Of a stretch of DNA of 64,000 bases, positions 11,040 through 22,547 are shown in pieces (the stretch's first letter is position 1; every line of letters begins with the position of its first letter). The stretch is from NCBI GenBank assembly GCA_014526335.1, contig JACTAT010000058.1:1231665-1295664 (forward strand). The letters are read 5' to 3'. Origin of the DNA: Chrysaora quinquecirrha (lineage: Eukaryota > Cnidaria > Scyphozoa > Semaeostomeae > Pelagiidae). The translations under genes and the position numbers were made by a program. The notes under the pieces are model-generated. The model was given only the letters and a program-made list of their open reading frames with translations, did no database searches and was not told where the DNA came from.

Positions 11040-12730
11040 CTACGACTACGACTGAAACTGTAATTAATTGTAATTATTGTAATTGTAATTGTACATTATT
11101 TATTGTTAGTATTTACAATAGTGAAACACTAATTCATACTAACATGAAGCAACTCCAGAGATTGCATTAAAGCATCATTTGTTACAAAACGAACACGCAC
11201 ATTTTTTGTTTAGGAACCATGTTTTTATCAAGCCTTCAAACTCTTTGTTATTTCGGGCTAACTTGATTTCAGCTGGAAGAGAGTTCCAGATTTTGGGCCC
11301 TTGGAAACTTAAAGATTTAATGCCATAGTTAGTTGTTCTGACCTTTGGAATTTGTAATGGATTTATTATCCGAAGATCGTGGTTTACGTGTTTTTCTAAG
11401 AAATAATCATTCATGAACGGCGGGTTCAGATTATTTAGCGTTTTATAGATTTCAAATGCAAGGAGTCTTATTGTTTGAACATGGATGGTTGTCTCATTTG
11501 ATTTAGCAAGCAACATCTCATATGATGATGTGTAATCAGAGTAAACCAGTCGTAATGCTCTTTCGTTTATCTTTTCTAATTTATCTAGACTACCCTTACT
11601 GCATAGCATCCACACCAGCGGACAATAGTTAAAATGGCATAATATAAATGAATTTATAATAATCTTTTTCTCTTTCACCCATGTATTTTGCAAGACGTTT
11701 AAGAGAATTTAACTGTTTAGCAGCCTTTTGCAAATTTTATCAACGTGGCTGTCAAATTTTAAATGCTCATCAATATCAACACCGAGTAAAGTTACAATAT
11801 TATCTATTTTTATTTTAAAATTGCTATTAATTTCGAAGTGATTAAATTGTTTATCTTTATTGCCAATGGCAATAGCTTGAAATTTAGAGGATTTGCAGTC
11901 ATTTCATTATCTTTAAACCAATCAATGCATATGTTAGTATTAATTTTTATTAGTTGTATTAGGCTGTTTGAGTCAGTTGCAGTGATTGATATTGTATTGT
12001 CATCAGCAAAATTACAAAGAGATCCCTCACTCAAATTATAAAATATATCGTTAATGAAAATGTTAAAAGAAGAGGTCCTAGGATAGATCCTTGTGGCACA
12101 CCTAATTCTAGATTGCCCCACTCACTGTAGCGTCCTTTCACTTTGACTTTTGTTTCCTTTCAGAGAGATAGCTTTTATAAGTTTTAGAGAGTTGTGTTCC
12201 ACACCATAGGCGTTTAATTTAGCTAGAAGAAGATTCTTTGGTAAGCAATCAAAGGCTTTGGATAAATCCATTAAGACAGCACCAATTTGCTTATTATTTT
12301 CTAATCCACGCCTCCATTCTTCTATGAGTCTAAATAGAGCATGTTGTGATGAAAAATGTTTTCGATATGCGCATAAGTATCTTGAAAATTTGTTCTCGAA
12401 AAATGGCGAGAGCTGAAGCTCAATTGCTTTTTCGAAAACCTTAGAAAACGTTGTAAGTAAGCTTATTGGTCTATAGTTTTCCTTATTAAAGGGATCTTTT
12501 TTCTTATACACAGGAGTAACAATTGCCTTTTTTAGTGATCTAGGAAAGGTCCCTTGCTCAATGCATTTGTTTAGAACATGTAGAAGTGGTCTAGGCAGGG
12601 ATAACATCAACTGAAACTTTAAAAAATTTTGCGTTTATCATATCATCACCACACGCTTGTTGATGATATAGATTTGTAATTATTTGCGGAATTGACAAAC
12701 CTATCATTATTAGATGAAAATTTAGTTCGG
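11040..12730 (-). mobile_element. Truncated non-LTR retrotransposon (LINE) with reverse transcriptase remnants
   Basis: Minus-strand coding pieces at 12122-12610, 11810-12121 and 11175-11693 read in order as a LINE reverse transcriptase. The first has the palm motifs ENYRPISLL and LMDLSKAFD, the second has the catalytic FADD motif, and the third is the usual C-terminal region (YCPLVWM, then FQGPKIWNSLP). Sequence to about 12728 (ACGDDMINAKFFKVSVD) extends the N-terminal side in another frame. No endonuclease domain is present, so the copy is truncated at the 5' end. Frame changes separate the pieces; one lies at a T run near VPQGSILGPLL. The 3' end near 11040 has short TGTAAT-like repeats. 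The motifs resemble Jockey/CR1-group LINEs, but I cannot fix the clade. Confidence 0.88.
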
Positions 12731-12732
12731 AG

Positions 12733-13343
12733 TTATCTGTCAACTGAATGTTATGAATATTAATCATCGAGAGGGTGGAAAATACACCCAATGAGGGCAG
12801 TTGCAACAAATGCTGTTAAAGCCTTAATTCATAAACTTATGCCTATATTAAGTTTTCAACATAAGAACCTATTACAAACAGTTAAGTCTGGTTTCCATAT
12901 GAACTGTCGGGGGCAACTATCCTCGCTTCAATATCAAAACTTATGTTTTCATATCAAAATTTATCTCGCAGCAGTCGGCGACTGATTCGAGATGGCGCTT
13001 GCAACCCCGATTGATCGGGGACGATATTCGGCGATCGCAGGAAACCTTCTTCCATACGAGCAAAAGGATCACCGATCCATCGGCAAATCGCTGACCAATC
13101 GCCATTCATGATTTCTGCCACTGATTTGGGATCACTTATAAGACAATCATCTTCAGTTCAAAGAATGCAGCCTCCACTGTCAACTTAACCAAAACAAATC
13201 TTCACAAATAGTTATTTACTGTAAGTAAAGGAACGTTAAGCTTTGCTATATAATAGTTTCAATGGAAAAAGCAGGTAGTTTATAACTACGATATGAATGT
13301 TTGCTTGAATGCGGAAAAACATTTCGGGCTCTTTAAATGATTG

Positions 13344-13421
<78 letters not shown>

Positions 13422-13500
13422 TATCATCATCATAATCATCATCATCATCATTATCAACAGCACCATCATCATCGTCATCATCGTCATCATCATTAATTTG
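12733..13500. repeat. Dispersed repeat block, copy B of a duplicated pair
   Basis: Matches parts of 9140-10600 over several hundred bases with small deletions. The LINE lies directly beside it. A 64-codon frame at 12791-12985 is the counterpart of the repeat frame in copy A. Confidence 0.85.
13344..13493. repeat. (ATC)n microsatellite
   Basis: Nearly pure CAT trinucleotide tract of about 150 bp at the right end of repeat copy B. Apparent poly-Met and poly-Ile frames across it are artefacts of the repeat. Confidence 0.96.
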
Positions 13501-15051
13501 AATTGCCTTTGCTAAAAAATATGGTTTCAGTTTTTCCAGAATGTTTTAGAATCTAAAATTCCATCTTTACAGATCTTTGTGAAGTAATCTGATTTCAAAC
13601 GTTGGCGCAGATTTGCGCAATGATTTCTGTACCTTAGACTTGCTATGTAGTAAGTCTAGGGTATATCATTGCCTTCCTGTTTCATGAGAATTTTGAAGAT
13701 CTTTTTAGCCTCATCTCTACATCGAGGCTCAATGTGTGGAATGTTATGCTGTGCTTCTAGATAAGATCCTATTAGCTATTCCAACTCGCTCCTGAGATGA
13801 ATAAGTCAAAACAGTGCATAAATACGAACTGCCACCCAGTTAGCGCTACTTTTTGCAAGCGTCCTTTCAACTAAGTCAAAGACAGTACTATAACTAAACT
13901 ATAACTTAAGTCGTAGTTATCGCTATTGGGTTCAACTGTTGGACGCTCAAACTACTGATCTGATTTTCAGTTTGAGCGATCTTGGTTTGGTGTCAGTCTC
14001 GGTTTGATGATCGATAACCGGGACTCAAGTAATAAGTCTAACGATCAACAGCCAAGGCAAAAAAAGACCAGTAGTCGAAAGACTGCGTGCAAACTCAACT
14101 CGTGGAATAAAGACGTGGAAAGATGAAAGTTTCGAGGCCCAGCCACATTTCTTCTATCCCCTCCTATCAAGTAGTATACCACTGGTCTCTGACGTGGAAA
14201 TAGAAAATTAAAGATATGGAATTCTCAGTTTTAACAATATTTACAATCCTTAAGAAGCCCTGTATACAAAGGCGAAATACTGACAACATTACTTATATCT
14301 GAATTTGTCTTGTATTACTGGTTTTGTTTCTTCTAGATAGATATTTCATTAAATATTCAAGGCAACAGCCTTTGAAGATCAAACTGGCAAAGGGACCGTT
14401 ATCTGTACTGTTTTTCAAATAATAACTACGATGCATTAACAAAACTATTGTTGCTAGGCAAACTGACTGGTAAAACTGGCATTGAAGCATTAAAATGTGA
14501 AAACAAAAAATGGTTATGATGAATCGAAATTAATTTTTACTGCTGAGCATAAAACTTGACATTTCAAATATATAATTGGATTTTAAATATTTATAAGGAA
14601 TCAAACGGCGAATTTGTAGGTTTTCGTACAGAAATGTTGACACAAGAAGCCCGTTTTATTTTGTATCAAGAAAGCCCGTCAATAAGTTGTACCGAGCGGT
14701 GGTAGCTTTCAGTAATGATTAAAATGCTAATAAACATAAGCTAAGTTAAATGAAGGTCAGAAAAGGAAATTGTTGAGGTAAGTCAGAAGTTGGTAAGGCT
14801 CAGTCTTGAAGAAGAAACTAAGAAAGTTTCAAGAAGATATTGATAGTGCAAAAACAAACATTTGCTCCGACACTTCTAAAATTGTGTTCAATACACAAGC
14901 AGTCAGACTAAAACGGTTAATCTTCTTGGGGCTTGATAACGAAATAGAACACACAAAATGATAGAGAAGTTGCTAGCAAGCCCAAGCTAGGGGAAAATTT
15001 GCTCGCATTCACCAGAGATCACCGTTATTGGTTGAGGGAAAGCAATCCAGA
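13501..15051. other. Intergenic spacer upstream of channel copy 3
   Basis: Contains fragments ending in AGTAAGTCTAGG (near 13655) and AATAAGTCTAACG (near 14040) that match the TAGACT inverted-repeat family found elsewhere in the window. No coding exon is apparent. Confidence 0.5.
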
Positions 15052-16486
15052 ATGAACACACTGAAGACATACGAGGTCAAAACACTTTTGAAAGACTTTG
15101 CAGACAGGGCTACCACTCATGGTATAGGTATCATAGTGAGCACCAAATCAAAACTGGTAAAACTATTCTGGCTGGCAATATTTCTGTTTCTTTTTCATAC
15201 ATGACATTCAGTATTGTACAGATGATCCAAGGGTTTCTTCAGTATCAGACATTCACCAGTATAACGATTGACGAGAAATACAAACTCTTCTTCCCAAGCG
15301 TGTCCATTTGTCGTAACAGCCTCGTCTCGCGATCTTATTTACCGGATAACTATGTGGAACTCATGGAAAGTAAAGTCAAAGAAATGAGACGTAATGGAAC
15401 AGCACCTATTGACATCAATGCCTTCATGGAGAACATCAGTTACGCCATCACAACGGTAATGGAAAATTACAACAAAACAGTACCAAAGGAACCACCAATG
15501 ATTCTAAAGGAACTTCCAGGTTCCTGTGTCTTTGCGAATCATATGACTTGCAACATAACAACAGATTTCAAACCAACCTACAAAGAAGGCAACTTTGGAA
15601 ACTGCTACACGTTTAATGCAGGCTACGGAAACAAGTATGTTCAGCATGGTAGCGGCCCTCGTTTTGGCCTTTCATTGATTCTATTTGTCAATCAGTCTGA
15701 TTACATCCCTTTAGCAGACAACAGGGAGGGTGCAGGTTTTACAATTTACATTCACAGACCTGACACGCTTCCATTTCTGGGTGTAGAGGGTGTGCTCGTC
15801 GCGCCAGGACACGCAACAAGAATCGCGTTATCAAAGTCAGAGCTTCTGCTGAAGAAAGCACCTTACCCATCAAACTGCAGTGATGGTGAAGGAATTTGAA
15901 CTATTTTCCCGGGCATTATTCCGTTCTCAGTTGCAGCTTGTCTTGTGTCGCCAAAATGGTTTATGAGCGATGCGGCTATGCAGAGGCATCACTTAAATCA
16001 ATATTCAAAAACAAAACGTTTTCGAAAACAACCATCGAAATGCTGAAGTGTCGAGAAGCGATGATCAACGCAGTGTTGGACAACATGAGAGCATGCGACT
16101 GCCCATCGGCCTGCTTCACTGAGTCATTCACCCCAAGTGTGTCGTCATCAAGATGGCCAACCACAGTAGATATGCATGCCTTCAAATATATTTTTGCCAC
16201 GACTCTAGGTTTTGACCCGCAAAACACAACAGACGAAGCAATCAGGGAAGATTTTGCAAAAGTCGAGATATTTTTCGATAGACTGAAAGTACAAAGGTTC
16301 ACTGAAACTCCTAAAGGTAATGAGTACGGTCTACTGAGTGACATTGGCGGGCAGCTTGGGTTTTGGACTGGATCTTCGGTGTTCTCCGTGGCAGAAGTGA
16401 TAGCATTGGTTGTCAGTGTTATAACTGTCTTGCTGCATAAGTCTGCCAGAAGGTTAACAGTTGTAAGTTCGTCAGCTCAGCTGTAA
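15052..16486 (+). CDS. DEG/ENaC/ASIC-family channel with two single-base frame breaks (copy 3)
   Basis: This is a third DEG/ENaC subunit, closest to copy 2. From the ATG at 15052 (MNTLKTYEVKTLLKDF) it has the HG motif (TTHGIGI) and TM1 (LFWLAIFLFLF). The frame breaks in the T run at 15191-15195, and SYMTFS, FPSVSIC and the extracellular domain follow in another frame from about 15196. A second break lies in the TTT at 15895-15897, between SDGEGI and NYFPGHYSVLSC. The last frame carries CDCPSAC, SRWP and TM2 with LGFWTGSS, and ends at 16486. Each break is explained by one missing T, and the protein lines up with copy 2 across both. The filter triplet is GSS. The coding sequence has no introns. 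The gene is probably functional and damaged by base-calling, though a recent pseudogene is possible. Confidence 0.88.
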
Positions 16487-18117
16487 ACAAAACAGAAAAC
16501 CCAGAGGAGGCTCTAGCAACGTCTAACAACGCTTTCGGCCTTCACTTGAAATTGGACTCGCAATGAGCAAAAGAGAACTGCACGTTCAGAGCAACGATGA
16601 ATTTACACTTGTGCACCAATTTTTTTGCATTGGTCTCTAAAACTGGTTACTTTTGCACAATGTAGAAATATGCAAAGTAAAGATTAAACAAGACAAAAAC
16701 AAACTGAGGATAGCAATTGGCGACTGCATTTGGAGATTACTTGAAGAATCAACTCCTTGTTGCAGGGGCAGGTACAAGGTCAGCCCCTATATTTGAACTC
16801 TTATTCAACCAATCTCGACCCTTAGTCAACAGGAAATTTAATCAATTAAGATAAAGTTTGCGATGCCACTAAAAAGCTAAGGTTGAATTGTTTTTCGTTG
16901 ATGAAATATGCAATGTATGGTTGCTCTGTATTATAGAGATTGCTTTTGTTGGAAAATATTGGGGAGCTAATTTGGATATTTACGTTAAACGTCGAGTAAA
17001 ATGTAACAGAAAGTATTCAGGGGGTTTTTGATGGGGCTTTAAATATATCGAGTAAATCACCTGTTGTTTAAGCATTCCAAGATATATGGATAACAGTCGG
17101 TCAGAAACTTCTGTCATATGCTCTGGGAATCTTTCAGCGAATACGCCAAGCAGATGATAAAGAGCTCCACGAACTAGGAAGAAAGGTACAGAGAAATGCT
17201 GAATTTATTGGATTTACAGAGCTCAGATTGAGCCAAATTACAATGCGATCCCCTCAAAGGGATTGCAAAATCACACAACCGCGCGCAATTTTCGGTTTCG
17301 GACGATTCATTCAATCGCGCACGATTAAACTTTTATCAGTAAAGAAAAAGTAACGATAACACGGTCATTGACCGAAGGAAGGTCAGTTAGAAGTATAGGA
17401 AATCTCATGCCGCACCCCAAAGGCACGCCCATTTTTCATTGCTAAGTGAGGAAGATTCGCAGCTAGGCGTACTTTTGACTGGAGGAAGGTTGAACACCTT
17501 TCTGGGCGCCGCTTCATCTTCACGTGAACGCAACGATCGCGTTTCTGCCCGAAATTGCAAGCAAAATAAGGCTGCTTAACTTCGTATGAGGATGTGCTTC
17601 AAACAATCTTCGATGACAAGTTTTTAACAGGAAAGGCAGAAATTAAGATTTTAAGGAGCTTCGTTAACTCATTACATGCAACAATGAAAGAAATATGGTT
17701 AGATGACAATGCTCGATTGATAAAAGCGCCAGATAATCGTCAATCCTTTACTAATCAAGCCATCGCGCAATCAAGTTGCAAATATATAAATCACGAAATC
17801 ACTAGCCGTACCAAGACATTTTAGGTGACACACTGGAGCTTAGACTCACGCGGAAAACTTCTCGTTTCACAAAATCACGTATGAAAAATGGTCCAGTAAC
17901 CCATCATGCAGAACTGCTTGGGTGGCCTCTACAATGATTCTAGTACGGCTGTTACACGATATTTGTCTTTATCTGGAGTTTATGATACGCATCTTAAATT
18001 ACTTACCACTGGATAGTTCTTTGGTGCTTTGCAGGCATAAGGAGAAGAATCTTGATTCGGTTAAGGAAAGTTACATACACTTAATTCAAAATTATGCTAC
18101 TAATTATTACATTCGGT
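16487..18117. other. Intergenic, no supported gene
   Basis: Only short open frames are present (for example 76 codons at 17594-17824) with no recognisable motif. No further PRKDC exon was found here, although the next exons of that gene would be expected on the minus strand. Confidence 0.5.
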
Positions 18118-18232
18118 CCAGCTCTGTGAGTGCATTTCGATCCGCATGCTCTAGGTATAAATTCCGCCTTGGTCACTTGTTTCGGTCTGATTCTGGTGTT
18201 TATATTCTGAGGAGTGTCAGACGAAAAAAGCT
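18118..18232 (+). repeat. Dispersed repeat, family with GTGCATTTCGATCCGCAT core
   Basis: The phrase order is TTTCGATCCGCAT, GGTATAAATTCCGCCTTGG, TTTCGGTCTGATTCTG and GTGTCAGACGAAAAAAGCTT. It recurs at 54235-54335 and 56260-56385, and partially at 34530-34568. Open frames crossing it come from the repeat and not from a gene. Confidence 0.75.
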
Positions 18233-18780
18233 TGTAAGTATGTCAAAAAATTTCTGCCATTTCTTGCAACTTTGAAGCTTTTTACAACTCGAAGGCTGGT
18301 TAGCAAAATCCACGTTTTTCGGATACAAATATTTGATCCATGTGAGACCCTAAAACAAAGACCATTGTTTGCAAACCTTATACAATTCAAATTGGCATCA
18401 GCCAATGATATCAGCTTTTCTTACGTTATAAATCTGGTAGTGTGTCTATCTCTACAGAAAAGATACTTTCCAACTAAAGCTTGAATGTCTAACTTGTCTT
18501 CAACGTCTTTGTGTCTTGTTTTTACCAGCTGAAATATAAATTTTAAATGGTTGTTATCTTAAACTATCAACAATAAATTGCACTGAAAATTTGTGCGTAA
18601 GAACCAAATTTCATAACCCAGCAAAGCAGGGTTTCTCTCAAAGACAAAACAGCCCCATAATGCTGGACATAGCTTAAACTATAGTAGAAATAGACTGAGG
18701 AAATAGATTAGAGCCACATAATATATAAGCAAAGGTAAAATTGAAGGCAAACTATGAAGTAAGAAATTTCCTTGACAAAC

Positions 18781-20358
18781 CTCAATCAACAAATTATAGC
18801 TTTCCACTTTGACTTTTGATGAAGGGTCCCTGTTGATAACAGTCAGACATGTATCCTAGAGAGTAGAATTCAAAGTTCTGTAATCACAAAACTAAAGAAC
18901 ATACAATGAAGAAGTTAAACAGAATCAAGCAACATCCAACCCAGGGGGTGGGACATCCAAATGGTCATCTGCCCTTGGTTAGCTAGCTCTCACAATGATT
19001 GGTGAACATATTGTTACTGAAAATGACATAAAGTGAACAGTGGTGTAGCCAGACATCCAACACAAGAGGGACACAAGGGTGTGGTCAAAAAATCAGGGTT
19101 TGGTTTTAAGTGCAAATAACCAAGTTGTATCCTGTGATCCTTTAACATCAGATTTAGCCTATATCCACAACCTATTCTGGCCATGATTGGGGGAGGGTGA
19201 TGCCCCTATGCCCCCTTGGCTATACCACTGGAACAGAATGATGCCATTTTGTTTTAATAAAACACTCACCTTTATGTGCTTTGCATATTGTATGACTCCA
19301 TTTCCTGTCCTTTCATGATATGCAGCCAGAAATTTAATGAGATCAGTTTTTGCATTTTCAAACTAAAAAAGTCAAAAAATGTTGAAACCTATATTGCAGA
19401 GAAGATCATCTGAATTGGCAAAGAAGAGTTTTAAAGGTCCTTAAATAGAGAAATTATATCTTTACAGACCTGCAGATAAAATGAAATTAAGACTTCTATA
19501 AAATCTAATACCTCTCTAGAAGCCACTGTGGAATTTATGAAACTCAGTACACCAGAATCTTTATTGAAAAGAATTGAGCAGCAGTAGGCTGAAAAATTGA
19601 TTTAAAAGTTTAGGTATAACAAACAGACTCATAGTAAAGGAATTTGAAAGCTTTTGTGGCTAGGAAAAGCTGGTTCATAGGTGAAGGTGAAGTGGTGTAT
19701 TTAGCACCAGAGGCTAGGGTCTGATTAGTAAGTTAACTAATTGAGATCCTGACCCTGGCAGTGATGCTACTGTAACTGGGGCTTGAACCACAATCTCCCT
19801 GAGCTTCTGACACCACCAGCCAGCTTGATTAAGCCACAACACTGTGATAGCACCTTCTCTATAGAATGGGCTTTGCAACTAAAAGAATGGGTCTTTGTGT
19901 GTTTGTTTGATGTCTTATGAACGTTTCCATGATATGGTGTGCTGTCACTAACAGAATTGATATGGATAAGAATTAATATGACTTTAAATTATTATGCCAC
20001 TTAAAAGCTCTAGCCATGTTACTGAGTGTCAACAAAAATACAGCTTTGCAAGGGTATCTGACAAAACATTAGAGAAAATATCCACAAGCTGGCATTATAT
20101 CTGATAATTGTCCAATACACTATTTCCTGCAAGAAGCTTTTCTTTTGAAGATAGCTATCTATGATCTAGAGACTGTCTTTATTACTCATAAAGACCAAAT
20201 TTTTGCTTCAACTCACCATGCTCTGCCTCTGATATTGAATCTTGACATAACGAAACAATGTCTTGAACAATATTGGAAGCTTCTGTTCCTCTGCCATTGA
20301 AGTTTCTATTTAGAATTCCATGAAGACTTGAAAAGTAGCTTCTTAAAATGTCAGACAT
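18781..20358 (-). CDS. PRKDC: DNA-PKcs (PRKDC) N-terminal exons 1-4; rest not found
   Basis: Four exons join without phase conflict: 20217-20358, 19512-19558, 19270-19362 and 18781-18855, giving 119 codons. The start is MSDILRSYFSSLHGI. Exons 2-4 read DSGVLSFINSTVASRE, then FENAKTDLIKFLAAY to AKHIK, then DTCLTVINRDPSSKVKVES to NLLIE. They match the start of vertebrate DNA-PKcs (SIEFRECREEILKFLCIF, EIKNTCTSVYTKDRAAK) at the same spacing. DNA-PKcs is the large PI3K-like kinase that binds Ku at double-strand breaks for end joining. Splice sites are GT-AG; the exon 4 donor is GTTTGT. I found no later exon in the 18.7 kb to the left, so most of the roughly 4,000-residue protein is absent. This is either a very long intron, a truncated duplicate or a misjoin. 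Confidence 0.78.
19041..19231. mobile_element. MITE-like element with AGTGGTRTAGCCA ends, in PRKDC intron 3
   Basis: The left end AGTGGTGTAGCCAGA and the right end, which reads AGTGGTATAGCCAAGG on the minus strand, form imperfect terminal inverted repeats. A related element with GTGGCATAGCCAAGG and GTGGCGTAACCAGA ends lies at 37456-37665. Confidence 0.7.
19680..19857 (-). mobile_element. tRNA-derived SINE, family A, copy 1
   Basis: Closely similar to 30684-30858 and 47126-47310. On the minus strand it has an A-box-like GTGGCTTAATCAAGCTGG and a B-box-like GGTTCAAGCCCC, in the order and rough spacing of a pol III promoter. It sits in an intron of PRKDC. Confidence 0.75.
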
Positions 20359-21211
20359 CTTGAATGATAATTTTCAACTAGAAAAGATTCACTATACTTG
20401 TAAATTAAAATTATAACCTGGAAGCTAGAAGAATCATACTTGAAACAAGTTGACAAGAAAATGTTCTGGAAAGATTAATGGTGACTGGAATGGTGGTGTT
20501 GAAGGTAATATGGTGTAGGCTATTTCAATGCCAGTTGCATGCTAGGATCTCAGTATTACGCTAACAACTTAATCATCCTCAGTTAAAAAAATTCGCATAC
20601 CTACCAGTCCCAAAAGCCTATTCTATTATCTGTCGTGCTTACCATAAATTTTCACAAAGATTGACCGTGTCACGAGTCACAAATCGGCTCCAAGTCCAAG
20701 ACAACAGGAGACGGAGAGGAGGGGATTCGAGGCACCATTTTGAAATGTTCTAAACTGTGCTCATGTTGTTGTTGTTGTGGTTTGGCTTCAGCCTCGTTTG
20801 GAGGAAAGGGGAAAGTTGTCACAGAAACAGAATGCAGAACTCTGGCGTTTCTGGAGTTCGAACTTTGGTCTTCGTTTTCAGGTCGCTTTCTTAATTTGGC
20901 GCTCGAAAAGGCGCTCTTTATCTAAATCCCTTCTATCATCTCTGTTTTACTAGGAATTACCAAATGAGCGCGCGGTCCATCCCGGATCCACCCAGGATCC
21001 ATTGAAATGAATGCCCACTTCATGCTAGAGGGGGCGCACAATCGAGATAAGCGTTCATTTGAAGGGGCGCTCTTTCGACGGGGACGCTTGTTTGTATTAA
21101 TACAGTATACATATCTCATGCACTTACAACATGCAGCCCTAAAAGGTATTCTGTATCAATAATGAGATTGGCACAAAATTTTTTATACCTTGTCGTCCTT
21201 TAGACCGTATA
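20359..21211. other. Spacer between the PRKDC start and the SIRT7 3' side
   Basis: Likely holds the promoter and 5' UTR of the PRKDC fragment (transcribed leftwards). A (TTG)n-like run lies near 20765-20780. No other exon is apparent. Confidence 0.45.
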
Positions 21212-21607
21212 CACGTTTTTTTTATAAGAAACCGGTTTATGAGAAACCTAGAACTAAACACCCAAAAGTTAAGAAACTTTCAGAACTAGGAGGAAGAAGT
21301 TAAGAAACTGCAGAAATTTTTGCGTCCGTTTTTCAACATACTGATTCACATTTGTGGAGGTAGTAATTAGTTTTCAAGCATTTCCGTGCGACTTCTCGCA
21401 CCAGCGTGGCTAATTCTGTGCGATTTCTCGCATCTATAAGCAATATTGGTGTCCCTTTATCTCGCAGTAGGTTTTTTGTCGTTTTTACTGCAATTTATTT
21501 CAATTCATTAAGAAACTGATAAGAAACTTTTAGAACTAAAATTGCACCAAAAATTAAGAAACTTTTAGAACTAGGCCCCGAGCTAGGTTTCTTATAAAAA
21601 AAACGTG
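21212..21607. mobile_element. TA-flanked MITE, CAC(G/T)-T(n)-ATAAG family, copy 1
   Basis: Terminal inverted repeats CACGTTTTTTTTATAAGAAA and its reverse complement, flanked by TA on both sides (a TA target duplication). The interior repeats AAGAAACTTTNAGAACTAGG. There is no coding capacity. Confidence 0.88.
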
Positions 21608-22547
21608 TAATGTCTTTATAGTGTGTAGTGCATCTCGAATGTAACTGTAAGATGGCAGACAAAAAACTCACAACCTCTGTGCTAACACTCATAATCACAA
21701 TATAGAATTTAATGTAAGAAACTACTCTGTTACATCTTAAATATAACAACATCAAATTCACACAAAATTTTAATAAATAGAATAATTCCCAATTTTGAGG
21801 TCCATTTTGTTAAGAAAAATAGATTGGTCAGTCAGATTATTTATAAAGTGATATCATTGTAAAAATTAACTAGAGTTAAGGGTGGGTTCTTCTGGGACTT
21901 TTATCTCCTCTGAATTTTGAAGAAAGTAGTATTTGCTCGGGGGGGGGGGTATCTAAGCCTAGTTTTGGACGGGGACGTGCCATTTCAGTCCAAAATTTGG
22001 ACCCATAATTCCGCCCACGTCTGAAAAATTGTGACCCATAATTCCGCAGGCTTCCGATTTTGGACCCCAAAAACGCACTTTATTGTAAAACGGAAGATTT
22101 TAGAGAAGTTTATTTGAAAACAGTTTCTCTGGAAGTCTTCCAGCTCTTGACTGCGAGAGTTTAGAGCCTCCATTGTCTTCTATTTTCTCGAGAGTTGTCC
22201 AAAAGAACGGGCTTTCGATCTCTCGGAAGTCTCAAGAAAAGATTAGTTTCAGAAAAAGGTCCCAAAAGAACACATCATCAATTTTACTGTGCTCATTTTC
22301 AATAGGAAAAACATGACTATGAGTACTACATGACTACTTCTCTTGACTATGCTGTGTTTCATTGCATTCTCTAGAAAACAAAATTACAAGTTGAACATTT
22401 AAGGATTGTATCAGTTTGTAAAAACAAACCGAAATTAATGAGGGAAAAAAGCCCCGCTTTTCCAAATCAGGTTCACGAAACATCGGTTGAAAGATGGCCG
22501 GTGTTTTTAGCTGCATCCTTTACCCGACTAGAAGATGGCCGGTATTA

